From: DATDVT01 sp035289905
GTDB taxonomy: Archaea; Nanobdellota; Nanobdellia; SCGC-AAA011-G17; GW2011-AR18
Direction: 5' to 3'
Length of the DNA stretch: 11,192 nt
NCBI GenBank assembly: GCA_035289905.1
Contig: DATDVT010000028.1
Location: forward strand, 1 to 11,192
Shown piece after piece: positions 1-6,232 of this stretch. The first letter of the stretch is position 1. Every line of letters begins with the position of its first letter. A program made the translations under genes and the position numbers. The notes beneath the pieces were generated by a model that saw only the letters and a program-made list of their open reading frames with translations, made no database searches and was not told the DNA's origin.

Positions 1-144
1 AAAACTATAATATAAATTTAATCTTATTTTAGAGCGTATTTAACCGAAAAATAACATTAATATGTTTTTTTCTAGACTTAAGAACAAATCAAATTTAAAG
101 GTTATAAACTTAAAAAAAATTAAAAATTTAAGGATATAACCGGC

Positions 145-206
145 TTTGTGTAAAAACTAATAACTTTTAAGCACTTCTTACACAGACTAAAGACTTTCTA
201 CACAAA
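145..206. repeat. Inverted TTTGTGTA/TACACAAA motifs upstream of the propeller gene
   Basis: The 264 bases before the first gene hold no convincing coding sequence. TTTGTGTA (145-152) is matched by its exact reverse complement TACACAAA (199-206), and an intermediate TTACACA (178-184) can also pair with TGTGTAA (147-153). The three related arms lie 30-90 nt upstream of the putative TATA box. They could be regulator half-sites or alternative hairpins. No regulator is identifiable, and chance is possible in such AT-rich DNA. Confidence 0.3.
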
Positions 207-232
207 ATGCTCAATAAATATTAATAATTAGA

Positions 233-240
233 TTAATATA
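233..240 (+). promoter_or_regulatory. Putative TATA box for the propeller gene
   Basis: TTAATATA is centred about 28 nt before the ATG at 265. No Shine-Dalgarno sequence precedes that ATG, so a leaderless or near-leaderless transcript is inferred. This agrees with the spacing seen at several other genes in the window. Confidence 0.45.
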
Positions 241-264
241 CTTTTGGTTATTTATATATTTACT

Positions 265-2043
265 ATGTTAACAAGAAGGGCTTTTTTAAAATTATTAAGT
301 AGGACTTGTTTAATTGGACAACAAATTGGTTGCGATGATAATCATTTAATTCCTGAAAGTGATTTAAATGATAGTAGTAAGGATATAGGTATTTTTGACA
401 ATTATATTGATGATAGACATCAAGTATTAACAAATGATCGAAGAATCGTAATTCATTCTGTGGATGATAGTGCAGTACCAGATAGTGCAGTACCAGATAG
501 TGCAGTACCAAAAGACTTAGAAAAAACCCTTTTAGAAGATAATCATTTAATTCCTGAAAGTGATTTAAAAGGAGAACAAAATAGGGATTCTTCTGATGAC
601 TCTATTTATAATAATGATCTTTACGGAAGCCATAGAATAGAGGAGGATATTATAACAGAATCCTTAAAAAAAATTATACTTTTTATACCTTCTGAGGGTT
701 TATTTAATGAAGAAGTTTTAAGAGGTGAAATTCTAGAAATAGGTGACAACGCATGCAGATATTCTTTTTTACAAATGTTATTCTGGCAAAAGTGTTTGGG
801 GTGGAAATATAGTGGTGTAATTTTAGATGAAATGTCTTCAACAGAATTGTTAATTCCAGATGAATATGTTTATTTTAAAGATATTGCAAGAAATGGGGCA
901 ACAACTATGCATTCAATTAATCCAGAATCTGATTATTCAGGTAAAGAAATGACTATCATTCAAAGACTAGCCCCTTTTAAAACAAGGATATTCGATCCAC
1001 AGACCGGAGAGATTAAAGAAATAATACAATTCAACGATTCTATAAATCCTATTAAATCATTTATATCTTCTGAAGGTAAATATCTATTTTTAGGTATACA
1101 AGATTCAGCAGACACAACTCATGCACGAATCTTCTCTACATTAGATGGATCACAAATTAATTCCTTCGAAAGTGGAGAAGTTGGACAAGATGTAAATAAT
1201 ATCTTTTTTAACTATTTTTCAACGATATTTTATTTACAGAATGAACAACCATTCTTAATAGCTGCGAAAAGATGGGCAGATTCATTTGACAGTCGAATAT
1301 GTGATGATTTAGGATTATGGAGGAGTACAGATTTAAGTTTAGAAAGAATTTTAGTAGATGGAAGCCGGTTAAATAATGTGGGAATTCCTTTATTTAATTA
1401 TAATATATTCCAAAATCAATTTTCGATTCCAACGGAACAAGATATCATTGGTAGATTAGAGGATATAGAATCAATTGGATTTTCAGAAAATCCATTAAAG
1501 ATAGCAATGAGATTGAGTGGGAAATTAGGAGGAATACAAGAACCAGGAGGGGGGGTTTCAAGTACAATTGTTTATGATGTTGAAACAGATAGTATAATTC
1601 CAGTATGTAAATTTTTTGGTGAAGAAGCTCCTTATGAACTTATTGGAAATAGAATTTCACCAAACGGAAGATTCTTTGTTTATGGTCCATTTCAAGAAAG
1701 TAATTTGTGTAATGTTTATGATGAAAACAATAGGTATAAGGAACGAGTACATGTAATCTTTTATGATTTTGAAAACGGACAACCGTTTTCATATGTAACT
1801 GATTCTGATCAAGATGCATTTTGTTTAATTGGACCAAATATGGCCTTTTCACCTGATGGAAATTACGTTTTACTTAATAAAATGAAATTCTTAGGATTAC
1901 GTAGGGAAGGAGAAATTATAACACCATATCCTTATTTAGAAAATAAATTGGTATTGTATAACTTAATAAAAAGAAGAGAAGAAGAAACTCTTTGGCAAGG
2001 AACGAGCCAAGGGCCTTTACTTTTCGGTTATAAAAATTTATAA
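265..2043 (+). CDS. Tat-motif, beta-propeller-like surface protein with internal repeats
   Basis: I do not recognise a named family. The 592-aa protein starts at ATG 265; an in-frame TTG at 244 is possible, but the ATG fits the TATA spacing and puts TRRAFLK at residues 3-9, a good twin-arginine motif. The following hydrophobic stretch is short and ends near Cys23 in a poor lipobox (QIGC), so export by Tat and lipidation are inferences. Residues 24-125 are a hydrophilic acidic linker containing two copies of DNHLIPESDL (25-34, 92-101) and three of DSAVP (68-82). The C-terminal part shows PD40/WD40-like blade signatures: SSEGKYLFL near 268-276, SPNG at 465-468 and SPDG at 529-532, each followed by beta-strand-like sequence and a V/L-x-Y-D/N-type strand. 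This suggests an extracytoplasmic beta-propeller carried on a flexible stalk. Ligand and function are unknown. Confidence 0.85.
   Translation: MLTRRAFLKLLSRTCLIGQQIGCDDNHLIPESDLNDSSKDIGIFDNYIDDRHQVLTNDRRIVIHSVDDSAVPDSAVPDSAVPKDLEKTLLEDNHLIPESDLKGEQNRDSSDDSIYNNDLYGSHRIEEDIITESLKKIILFIPSEGLFNEEVLRGEILEIGDNACRYSFLQMLFWQKCLGWKYSGVILDEMSSTELLIPDEYVYFKDIARNGATTMHSINPESDYSGKEMTIIQRLAPFKTRIFDPQTGEIKEIIQFNDSINPIKSFISSEGKYLFLGIQDSADTTHARIFSTLDGSQINSFESGEVGQDVNNIFFNYFSTIFYLQNEQPFLIAAKRWADSFDSRICDDLGLWRSTDLSLERILVDGSRLNNVGIPLFNYNIFQNQFSIPTEQDIIGRLEDIESIGFSENPLKIAMRLSGKLGGIQEPGGGVSSTIVYDVETDSIIPVCKFFGEEAPYELIGNRISPNGRFFVYGPFQESNLCNVYDENNRYKERVHVIFYDFENGQPFSYVTDSDQDAFCLIGPNMAFSPDGNYVLLNKMKFLGLRREGEIITPYPYLENKLVLYNLIKRREEETLWQGTSQGPLLFGYKNL
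337..569 (+). repeat. 32-bp in-frame direct repeat, copies at 337-368 and 538-569
   Basis: Two identical 32-bp copies lie 201 bp apart, exactly 67 codons, so both encode DNHLIPESDL in the linker of the propeller protein. Identity at DNA level, including third codon positions, suggests recent duplication or gene conversion rather than old protein repeats. Confidence 0.85.
466..510 (+). repeat. Three tandem copies of a 15-bp unit encoding DSAVP
   Basis: GATAGTGCAGTACCA occurs three times back to back (466-480, 481-495, 496-510) without a mismatch. It lies between the two 32-bp repeats. It is an in-frame minisatellite in the stalk region and is expected to vary in copy number without breaking the gene. 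Confidence 0.9.
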
Positions 2044-2057
2044 AAAAATTTTATTAA

Positions 2058-2087
2058 GTGAAGCTCCCACCGATGCAGAGCATCAGA
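2058..2087 (-). other. GC-rich hairpin downstream of convergent genes, possible relic of a transposon end or small RNA
   Basis: Between the stops at 2043 and 2110 lies a G+C-rich island in otherwise AT-rich DNA. Read on the minus strand it is CTGATGC, loop TCT, GCATCGG, a 7-bp stem with one G·U pair, followed by TGGGAGCTTCAC. The wobble becomes an A·C mismatch on the plus strand, so minus-strand RNA is the better fold. The form resembles, from memory, the right-end/omega-RNA termini of IS200/IS605-type elements, but no transposase or TnpB is present. A terminator or small RNA is equally possible. Confidence 0.4.
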
Positions 2088-2109
2088 GTATAACGATCAA
2101 ATAAAATTC

Positions 2110-2475
2110 TTAAAAAATAATTTCACAATTGAAATTTTCATCACATTTTTTTGAAGAGTCATATATTTTATTTAATTCTACTCTACTTATAAATTGTAAA
2201 AGTTCAGTAGAGCTTATAATGGATTCCCAACAAAATTCTGGTTTATTCTCAATTAATCTCCATTCTTCAGAACTTACAGATTCTCTTTCTTTAGCTTCCC
2301 ACTCAGTTATTACCCATTCTTGTTTCTTTAAGTCAAAATAATCTTTACACTTAAACGTTGTATCCGTACCATCATGAGCGTAATTAGACTCAATAGAGAT
2401 AACATCTTCAGCCCTAAATTCTATATACATATTGCCTTCTGCAGTATAAGATTCTCCAAAAGAATTGGAATACAA
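2110..2475 (-). CDS. Unknown protein, probably the C-terminal part of the upstream lipoprotein after a frameshift
   Basis: The reading frame encodes about 121 residues with no recognised domain. It is rich in Glu, Trp and Cys and ends in a Cys-containing tail (KKCDENFNCEIIF). The only initiator at the 5' end is a TTG at 2475, with no ribosome binding site and no TATA box at the right distance. The frame stays open upstream to 2508, overlapping the end of the lipoprotein gene (stop at 2490-2492). One added A in the A5 run at 2505-2509 (minus strand) would join both frames into a continuous protein of about 320 aa. I therefore read this as the detached C-terminal half of that lipoprotein, by mutation, assembly error or, less likely, programmed slippage. 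If it is a separate gene, its start is poorly supported. Confidence 0.6.
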   Translation of the reverse strand: MYSNSFGESYTAEGNMYIEFRAEDVISIESNYAHDGTDTTFKCKDYFDLKKQEWVITEWEAKERESVSSEEWRLIENKPEFCWESIISSTELLQFISRVELNKIYDSSKKCDENFNCEIIF

Positions 2476-2489
2476 ACGAAGTATAAAAT

Positions 2490-3071
2490 TTAAAGGAATT
2501 GCTCTTTTTCACATTTTGTTTCTAATCTATTTTCATTTATTAATTCAATAAGGACTTCTTCTCTAGGTGGGGAAGAAATTTCCCTTTTAATCATTGATTC
2601 TTCAGTTGGATAACACTTGTATACTGTTAAATCATCAATAACATTTAGGCCTAATTCATTTATAATATCTTTATTCCACGTTTTCCAAAGACTTCCATTT
2701 TTCATTGGAGGTTTCATTATTTCTGTTCTTTCTTCTTTGTCAGGATTTAACATTTCAGTAAAAAATTCAGGATATAATTCTTTTATTTTTGATTTGTATT
2801 CTTCACGTGTTATATCAAAATGGATTACTTTTTTATTTTCGCAAGGAGAATAAAATAAAATATAATGGTTCACTAATTCTTTTCCATCACCACTTATAAA
2901 TGGAGAATTATCAGAGGATAGAAAACCATATAAATTATTGTTTATATTTTTATCTTCAATTATCCAAGCACATAATTCAACAGTTGGCGAAATATGACTT
3001 GATTTTTCACAACCAACTAAAAAGAATGATACAATAAAAATCAGACTTATGAAAATTATTTTTAATTTCAT
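2490..3071 (-). CDS. Lipoprotein of unknown function (N-terminal portion or complete)
   Basis: The 193-aa product begins with a clear lipoprotein signal: basic Lys2/Lys4, a hydrophobic core at residues 5-18, and the lipobox LVGC with Cys21 as the predicted lipidated residue. The mature part is hydrophilic with no domain I recognise. The start is secure because AAGGAGG (3076-3082) lies 4 nt upstream of the ATG. That makes it unusual here, as other first genes look leaderless. The C-terminus (after Cys187-Glu-Lys) is probably artificial: an alternative frame opens in the A5 tract and continues to 2110. The gene faces away from iscS, with about 220 nt of shared intergenic DNA, and converges on the propeller gene. 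Confidence 0.8.
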   Translation of the reverse strand: MKLKIIFISLIFIVSFFLVGCEKSSHISPTVELCAWIIEDKNINNNLYGFLSSDNSPFISGDGKELVNHYILFYSPCENKKVIHFDITREEYKSKIKELYPEFFTEMLNPDKEERTEIMKPPMKNGSLWKTWNKDIINELGLNVIDDLTVYKCYPTEESMIKREISSPPREEVLIELINENRLETKCEKEQFL

Positions 3072-3075
3072 TTTT

Positions 3076-3118
3076 CCTCCTTGTAATGTAATATAAAAGT
3101 AAATTCTTTATTTAAAAT
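3076..3118 (-). promoter_or_regulatory. Ribosome binding site and TATA-like elements of the lipoprotein gene
   Basis: AAGGAGG on the minus strand (3076-3082) sits 4 nt before the ATG. Two TATA-like candidates lie upstream: TTTTATAT (3091-3098), about 23 nt from the ATG, and ATTTTAAATAAAG (3106-3118). Only the more distal one would leave a leader containing the ribosome binding site, so it is preferred. Confidence 0.45.
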
Positions 3119-3190
3119 AGTATGGTTCAATATTAAGAAATAAATCACTCAAAACTCAAAAAATTGAATTAATAAGCAAACTAATAGTTT

Positions 3191-3216
3191 ATAACATAGA
3201 GAGAACTCCATGTTAC
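3191..3216 (-). other. Stable hairpin in the lipoprotein/iscS intergenic region
   Basis: TAACAT (3192-3197) pairs with ATGTTA (3210-3215), and GAG (3199-3201) pairs with CTC (3206-3208) around a 4-nt loop. The two remaining stem positions, 3198/3209 and 3191/3216, are A·C mismatches on the plus strand but G·U wobbles on the minus strand, giving an 11-bp stem there. A minus-strand transcript is therefore favoured, but no gene is placed to explain it. Confidence 0.45.
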
Positions 3217-3246
3217 TTTTATTGCTTATTTAGAGGATTGCACCAG

Positions 3247-3274
3247 AGCCTTAAATCAAAAGCCTTAAATAAAA
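3247..3274 (+). promoter_or_regulatory. Tandem 14-bp repeat carrying the iscS TATA box
   Basis: AGCCTTAAATCAAA (3247-3260) is followed directly by AGCCTTAAATAAAA (3261-3274), 13 of 14 bases identical. The second copy contains TTAAATAA (3265-3272), centred about 24 nt before the iscS ATG, fitting a leaderless promoter. The first copy could be a duplicate TATA/BRE element or an operator. It may tune expression of the Fe-S operon. Confidence 0.5.
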
Positions 3275-3292
3275 TAATTCTTAAATTTTTTT

Positions 3293-4417
3293 ATGAAAGT
3301 TTATCTAGATAATGGTGCAACTACAAAAGTAGACGAAAGAGTTATAGAAACCATGCTTCCTTTTTTTAAAGAAAAATATGGAAATGCTTCATCATTACAT
3401 TCTTTTGGTATAGATGCATATAATAGTCTAAATGAATCAAGAACAATAATAGCTTCAAAATTAAATGCAAAACCAGAAGAAATAATATTTACATCTGGTG
3501 GCTCAGAGTCAAATAATTTAGCAATAAAAGGAATAATAAATAAAAAAGATCATATTATAACTATAAAAACAGAACATCCTTCTGTTCTTAATACAATTAA
3601 AGAATTAGAAAAAGAAGGAATAGAAACAACCTATTTAAATATTGATTCAGAGGGGTATATTAATTTTAATGAATTAATATCTTCATTTAAAGAAAATACA
3701 AAACTAGTATCAATAATGCATGCTAATAACGAAATTGGAGTAATCCAGAACATTAAAAAAATATATGGATTTTGTAAAGAAAAAAATATTATATTCCATA
3801 CTGATGCAGTTCAGTCATTCACTAAACTTCCAATTTCTTCAGAAGATGCAGATTTAATTTCCATATCTGCTCATAAAATTCATGGTCCAAAAGGTATTGG
3901 AGCTTTATTTATAAAAAAGGGAATTAGATTAAAACCATTAATTAATGGAGGTTCCCAAGAAAGAAATTTTAGAGCCGGTACAGAAAATATACCAGGAATT
4001 GTAGGTTTTGCAAAAGCTTCGGAATTAATAACAGAAAAAGAAATTAAACAAATGGAAAAACTAAGAGATTATTTTATTAATGAATTATTAAAAATTAAAG
4101 ATACAAAATTAAATGGTCCAAAAGAAAGGTTATGTAATAACATAAACATTTCTTTTAAATATGTTGAAGGAGAAGCAATCTTAACCCTACTAAGCTTAGA
4201 AGATATTGCTGTATCAACAGGATCTGCTTGCTCATCAAAATCATTAGAACCATCACATGTTTTAAAAGCTATGAATTTAAATCCAAAAGAAATTCATGGA
4301 ACAATACGGTTTACCCTCTCAAAATATACAACTAAAGATGAATTAGAACATACTATAGAAAAAATTAAAACTGTAGTAGAAAAATTAAGAAAAATAAGTC
4401 CATTAAAAGGTGAATAA
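3293..4417 (+). CDS. iscS: Cysteine desulfurase, IscS/NifS type
   Basis: PLP-dependent aminotransferase-fold enzyme that takes sulfur from L-cysteine as a persulfide for Fe-S cluster assembly, releasing alanine; cytoplasmic. The 374-aa length is normal for a NifS-like enzyme. Visible landmarks: N-terminal YLDNGATT (4-11), SGGSESNN (68-75), His95 in the PLP-stacking position (TEHPS), Asp171 and Gln174 (HTDAVQ), the PLP Schiff-base Lys195 in SAHKIHGPKG, RAGTEN, and the catalytic Cys313 in STGSACSS on the long mobile loop. All expected active-site residues are present. No ribosome binding site is seen, and the TATA box at 3265-3272 suggests a leaderless mRNA. It is followed at once by iscU, its expected partner, whose ribosome binding site is embedded in this gene's last codons. 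It could also serve tRNA thiolation. Confidence 0.97.
   Translation: MKVYLDNGATTKVDERVIETMLPFFKEKYGNASSLHSFGIDAYNSLNESRTIIASKLNAKPEEIIFTSGGSESNNLAIKGIINKKDHIITIKTEHPSVLNTIKELEKEGIETTYLNIDSEGYINFNELISSFKENTKLVSIMHANNEIGVIQNIKKIYGFCKEKNIIFHTDAVQSFTKLPISSEDADLISISAHKIHGPKGIGALFIKKGIRLKPLINGGSQERNFRAGTENIPGIVGFAKASELITEKEIKQMEKLRDYFINELLKIKDTKLNGPKERLCNNINISFKYVEGEAILTLLSLEDIAVSTGSACSSKSLEPSHVLKAMNLNPKEIHGTIRFTLSKYTTKDELEHTIEKIKTVVEKLRKISPLKGE
4408..4413 (+). promoter_or_regulatory. Ribosome binding site of iscU inside the end of iscS
   Basis: AGGTGA, complementary to the 3' end of archaeal 16S rRNA, ends 5 nt before ATG 4419. It overlaps the last sense codons of iscS, implying translational coupling. 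It also argues against an upstream in-frame GTG (4410), which lies within the site. Confidence 0.75.
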
Positions 4418-4418
4418 A

Positions 4419-4784
4419 ATGTATACAGATAAAGTTATTGAAGAATTCAGAAATCCATCAAATCTTGGTAGATTAGAAAATGCAGATGGAAAAGGAGAGA
4501 TTGGAAACCCCACCTGTGGAGATATGCTTTATGTTTATATTAAAGTAAAAAATAATATACTAACAGATATAAAAGTAGAAACATTTGGGTGTGTAGCTGC
4601 TGTAGCAACCTCATCAATGCTAACTAAGATAGTAAAAGGCAAAACATTAGAAGAAGCAGAAAAAGTTACAAAGGAACAAATAGCTAAAGAATTAGGTGGA
4701 CTTCCACCAATAAAAATGCATTGTTCAATATTAGCAGTAGATGGATTAAAAAAAGCAATTCAAGATTATAGATCTAAGATCTAA
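4419..4784 (+). CDS. iscU: Fe-S cluster assembly scaffold, IscU family
   Basis: The 121-aa scaffold protein receives sulfur from IscS, assembles a [2Fe-2S]/[4Fe-4S] cluster and passes it to client proteins. The three conserved cysteines are visible: Cys33 in NPTCGD (with Asp35), Cys58 in TFGCVAAVATSSM and Cys102 in LPPIKMHCSILAVDGL, together with Lys99 and His101. Family length is typical, with no C-terminal NifU domain. The ATG at 4419 begins 1 nt after the iscS stop, under the AGGTGA site. The pair forms a minimal ISC module: no hscAB, fdx, iscA or regulator is nearby. The stop codon (4782-4784) overlaps the stop of the convergent minus-strand gene by 4 nt. Two proteins in this window that should carry Fe-S clusters, endonuclease III and the Cas4-like nuclease, are plausible clients. 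Confidence 0.96.
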   Translation: MYTDKVIEEFRNPSNLGRLENADGKGEIGNPTCGDMLYVYIKVKNNILTDIKVETFGCVAAVATSSMLTKIVKGKTLEEAEKVTKEQIAKELGGLPPIKMHCSILAVDGLKKAIQDYRSKI

Positions 4785-5332
4785 AACAAAGCCTCTATAT
4801 TCTCCTCTATCTTTTGATGATTATAATAACCTAAGTATAAATTTCCTTCAATATAAAATTTAGAATCATCTATTGGGTCTGTAAATCTCACTCTAAGTTC
4901 ACAATTTTCATTTGCATTAAAAACATCCACTCTAGGAACTAAAGAATCTAATAATGGATTATTTATATTAAAAACATAAAGATTAAATCCTCTATCTCTT
5001 GAAAATATATTAACTCCTCTTTGTAAAAAACAAAGGTTTTCTAAAGAAGAATCATCACCCAAGTATAATCTATAAAAGAGTGCATTTTCCTCTAAAGACA
5101 ATTTAAAAAATGGGTTATCTAATCTTCCTAAAACAATAGCTCTTCTAGAAGTATTATCATGAATAATTTTTAAATGATAAAGTATGCTTTTATGATTAAA
5201 ATAATCCAAAAAAGCCCGAATACCATTCATAAAATTAAGAATTGAACCTCTGCATTCAACATTTAAATTGTTAAAGTAATCCTCAATTTTTATCTTTCCA
5301 GTTGAACTAACTAAATTATCCCAATTATTCAT
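4781..5332 (-). CDS. Unknown soluble protein, 183 aa
   Basis: I do not recognise this family. There is no signal peptide or membrane segment. The sequence is rich in Asn, Phe, Tyr and Leu, alternates charged and aromatic residues in a beta-rich pattern in its second half (RVDVFNANENCELRVRF; FYIEGNLYLGYY) and has three cysteines far apart, so no metal site is evident. The start at ATG 5332 is supported by CTTTAAATAA centred 26 nt upstream, implying its own leaderless promoter although the nuclease gene ends only 20 nt away. The two may also be co-transcribed. Its TAG stop shares four bases with the TAA of iscU on the other strand. Confidence 0.75.
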   Translation of the reverse strand: MNNWDNLVSSTGKIKIEDYFNNLNVECRGSILNFMNGIRAFLDYFNHKSILYHLKIIHDNTSRRAIVLGRLDNPFFKLSLEENALFYRLYLGDDSSLENLCFLQRGVNIFSRDRGFNLYVFNINNPLLDSLVPRVDVFNANENCELRVRFTDPIDDSKFYIEGNLYLGYYNHQKIEENIEALF

Positions 5333-5352
5333 AACTTACTCGTAATAAAAAA

Positions 5353-5362
5353 TTATTTAAAG
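5353..5362 (-). promoter_or_regulatory. TATA box of the 183-aa gene, overlapping the nuclease stop codon
   Basis: On the minus strand CTTTAAATAA is centred about 26 nt before ATG 5332. It includes the TAA stop of the upstream nuclease gene, so promoter and coding end share bases. No ribosome binding site precedes the ATG. Confidence 0.5.
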
Positions 5363-6174
5363 TTTACTAATACCTTCTGATTAAAACAACGATTATAGAA
5401 CTCACACTTCCCACTACCCCAATCACATAATTTAGTTATATTTCTTGAATAATCTTTTATATTATAACTCAAAGTGCATGTATGTATCTCTTCACAAGCC
5501 ATTTTAGCCTTTAAAAGCAATTCATTATTGACATCTATTAAATATTCCTCTCCGCTAATTAAAAAATTTATTCCAACTTTAGTTGGTAAAACTCCATGTT
5601 TCTCTTGATACATTAAAGCATATAAAGCTAATTGTAATTCATATTCCCTTGTTATTTCAGTCTTTTTTGAGGTCTTATAATCAATTAAAATAATATCTCC
5701 CGATATATTATGAATTGCATCTATATACCCTTGAATCTTATAATCTTCAGAAATATAATACATTTCTGTTTGTGGTTTTATTTTCTCAAAAGCTTGTTTT
5801 AAACTCAAACCATTCTCTAATTCCTTTAAAATTTTTTTAGAAAAATTTCTAGCAAAATTATCTAACATCATTAAAGACTGATTATAAAAATCCTTTATCT
5901 CTCCATTTTCTAAACCCAAATCTTTTAATTCTTGAAGATTATCAATCCAATGATAATTAAATAAATTAATTACTATTTCCCTAAACTTTCCCTCATAATC
6001 AGTTATATCCTCTAATTCAACACCAAAAAAATCCTGTAAAACTAAATGAATAATATTTCCTCTTAAGGTATAAATTGTATTTTTTATTGGCAGACCAAGA
6101 ATATAATGATAATAATACTTTCTAGGACATTGTCTAAAGGTATTTATTGACGAAGCAGACTCATATTCTCTCAT
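5353..6174 (-). CDS. Cas4/RecB-like PD-(D/E)XK nuclease with an Fe-S cysteine signature
   Basis: A 273-aa member of the RecB/Cas4-like PD-(D/E)XK superfamily, expected to cleave DNA ends or single strands. Visible motifs from ATG 6174: SASSINTFRQCPRKYYYHY at the N-terminus with Cys16; His43 (RGNIIH); Asp152 in GYIDAI; the (D/E)xK core Asp165-x-Lys167 in IDYKTSK; the QxxxY motif Gln181/Tyr185; and C-terminal Cys250-x6-Cys257-x5-Cys263. Cys16 plus these three is the standard four-Cys [4Fe-4S] arrangement of Cas4/AddB-type nucleases. I chose ATG 6174 because the family starts there and TTTATATATT lies 28 nt upstream; the possible extension to 6240 adds 22 unusual residues. With no CRISPR array or cas1/cas2 present, a general repair or exonuclease role is more likely than spacer acquisition. 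Confidence 0.9.
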   Translation of the reverse strand: MREYESASSINTFRQCPRKYYYHYILGLPIKNTIYTLRGNIIHLVLQDFFGVELEDITDYEGKFREIVINLFNYHWIDNLQELKDLGLENGEIKDFYNQSLMMLDNFARNFSKKILKELENGLSLKQAFEKIKPQTEMYYISEDYKIQGYIDAIHNISGDIILIDYKTSKKTEITREYELQLALYALMYQEKHGVLPTKVGINFLISGEEYLIDVNNELLLKAKMACEEIHTCTLSYNIKDYSRNITKLCDWGSGKCEFYNRCFNQKVLVNFK

Positions 6175-6196
6175 AAATACAAAACCAACCATAACA

Positions 6197-6207
6197 GAAT
6201 ATATAAA
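6197..6207 (-). promoter_or_regulatory. TATA box of the nuclease gene
   Basis: Minus-strand TTTATATATTC is centred about 28 nt before ATG 6174. It decides the start, because a start at 6240 or 6192 would place this element within or too near the coding sequence. Confidence 0.55.
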
Positions 6208-6232
6208 CATTACGTACATATGTCCAATGCAA

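Noticed and set aside
62..139. A 25-codon plus-strand frame in the leader region
   Set aside because: Lysine/asparagine-rich chance translation of AT-rich DNA, no promoter geometry or ribosome binding site.
244..264. TTG start for the propeller protein
   Set aside because: No ribosome binding site; the ATG at 265 fits the TATA spacing and begins just before the RR motif.
263..511. Minus-strand open frame with LVLHYLVLHY repeats
   Set aside because: It is the antisense image of the 15-bp repeat in the propeller gene, with no start signals.
2058..3216. The two hairpins as left and right ends of one transposon around the lipoprotein gene
   Set aside because: The hairpin stems are unrelated in sequence, there is no transposase, and no target duplication was seen.
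3225..3262. Possible tRNA-like or CCA-bearing RNA near GCACCA
   Set aside because: No acceptor, D, anticodon or T stem could be built around it.
5353..6174. Genuine CRISPR-associated Cas4
   Set aside because: Motifs fit the wider RecB/Cas4-like group, but there are no repeats, cas1, cas2 or effector genes in the window, so a specific Cas4 call is unsupported.
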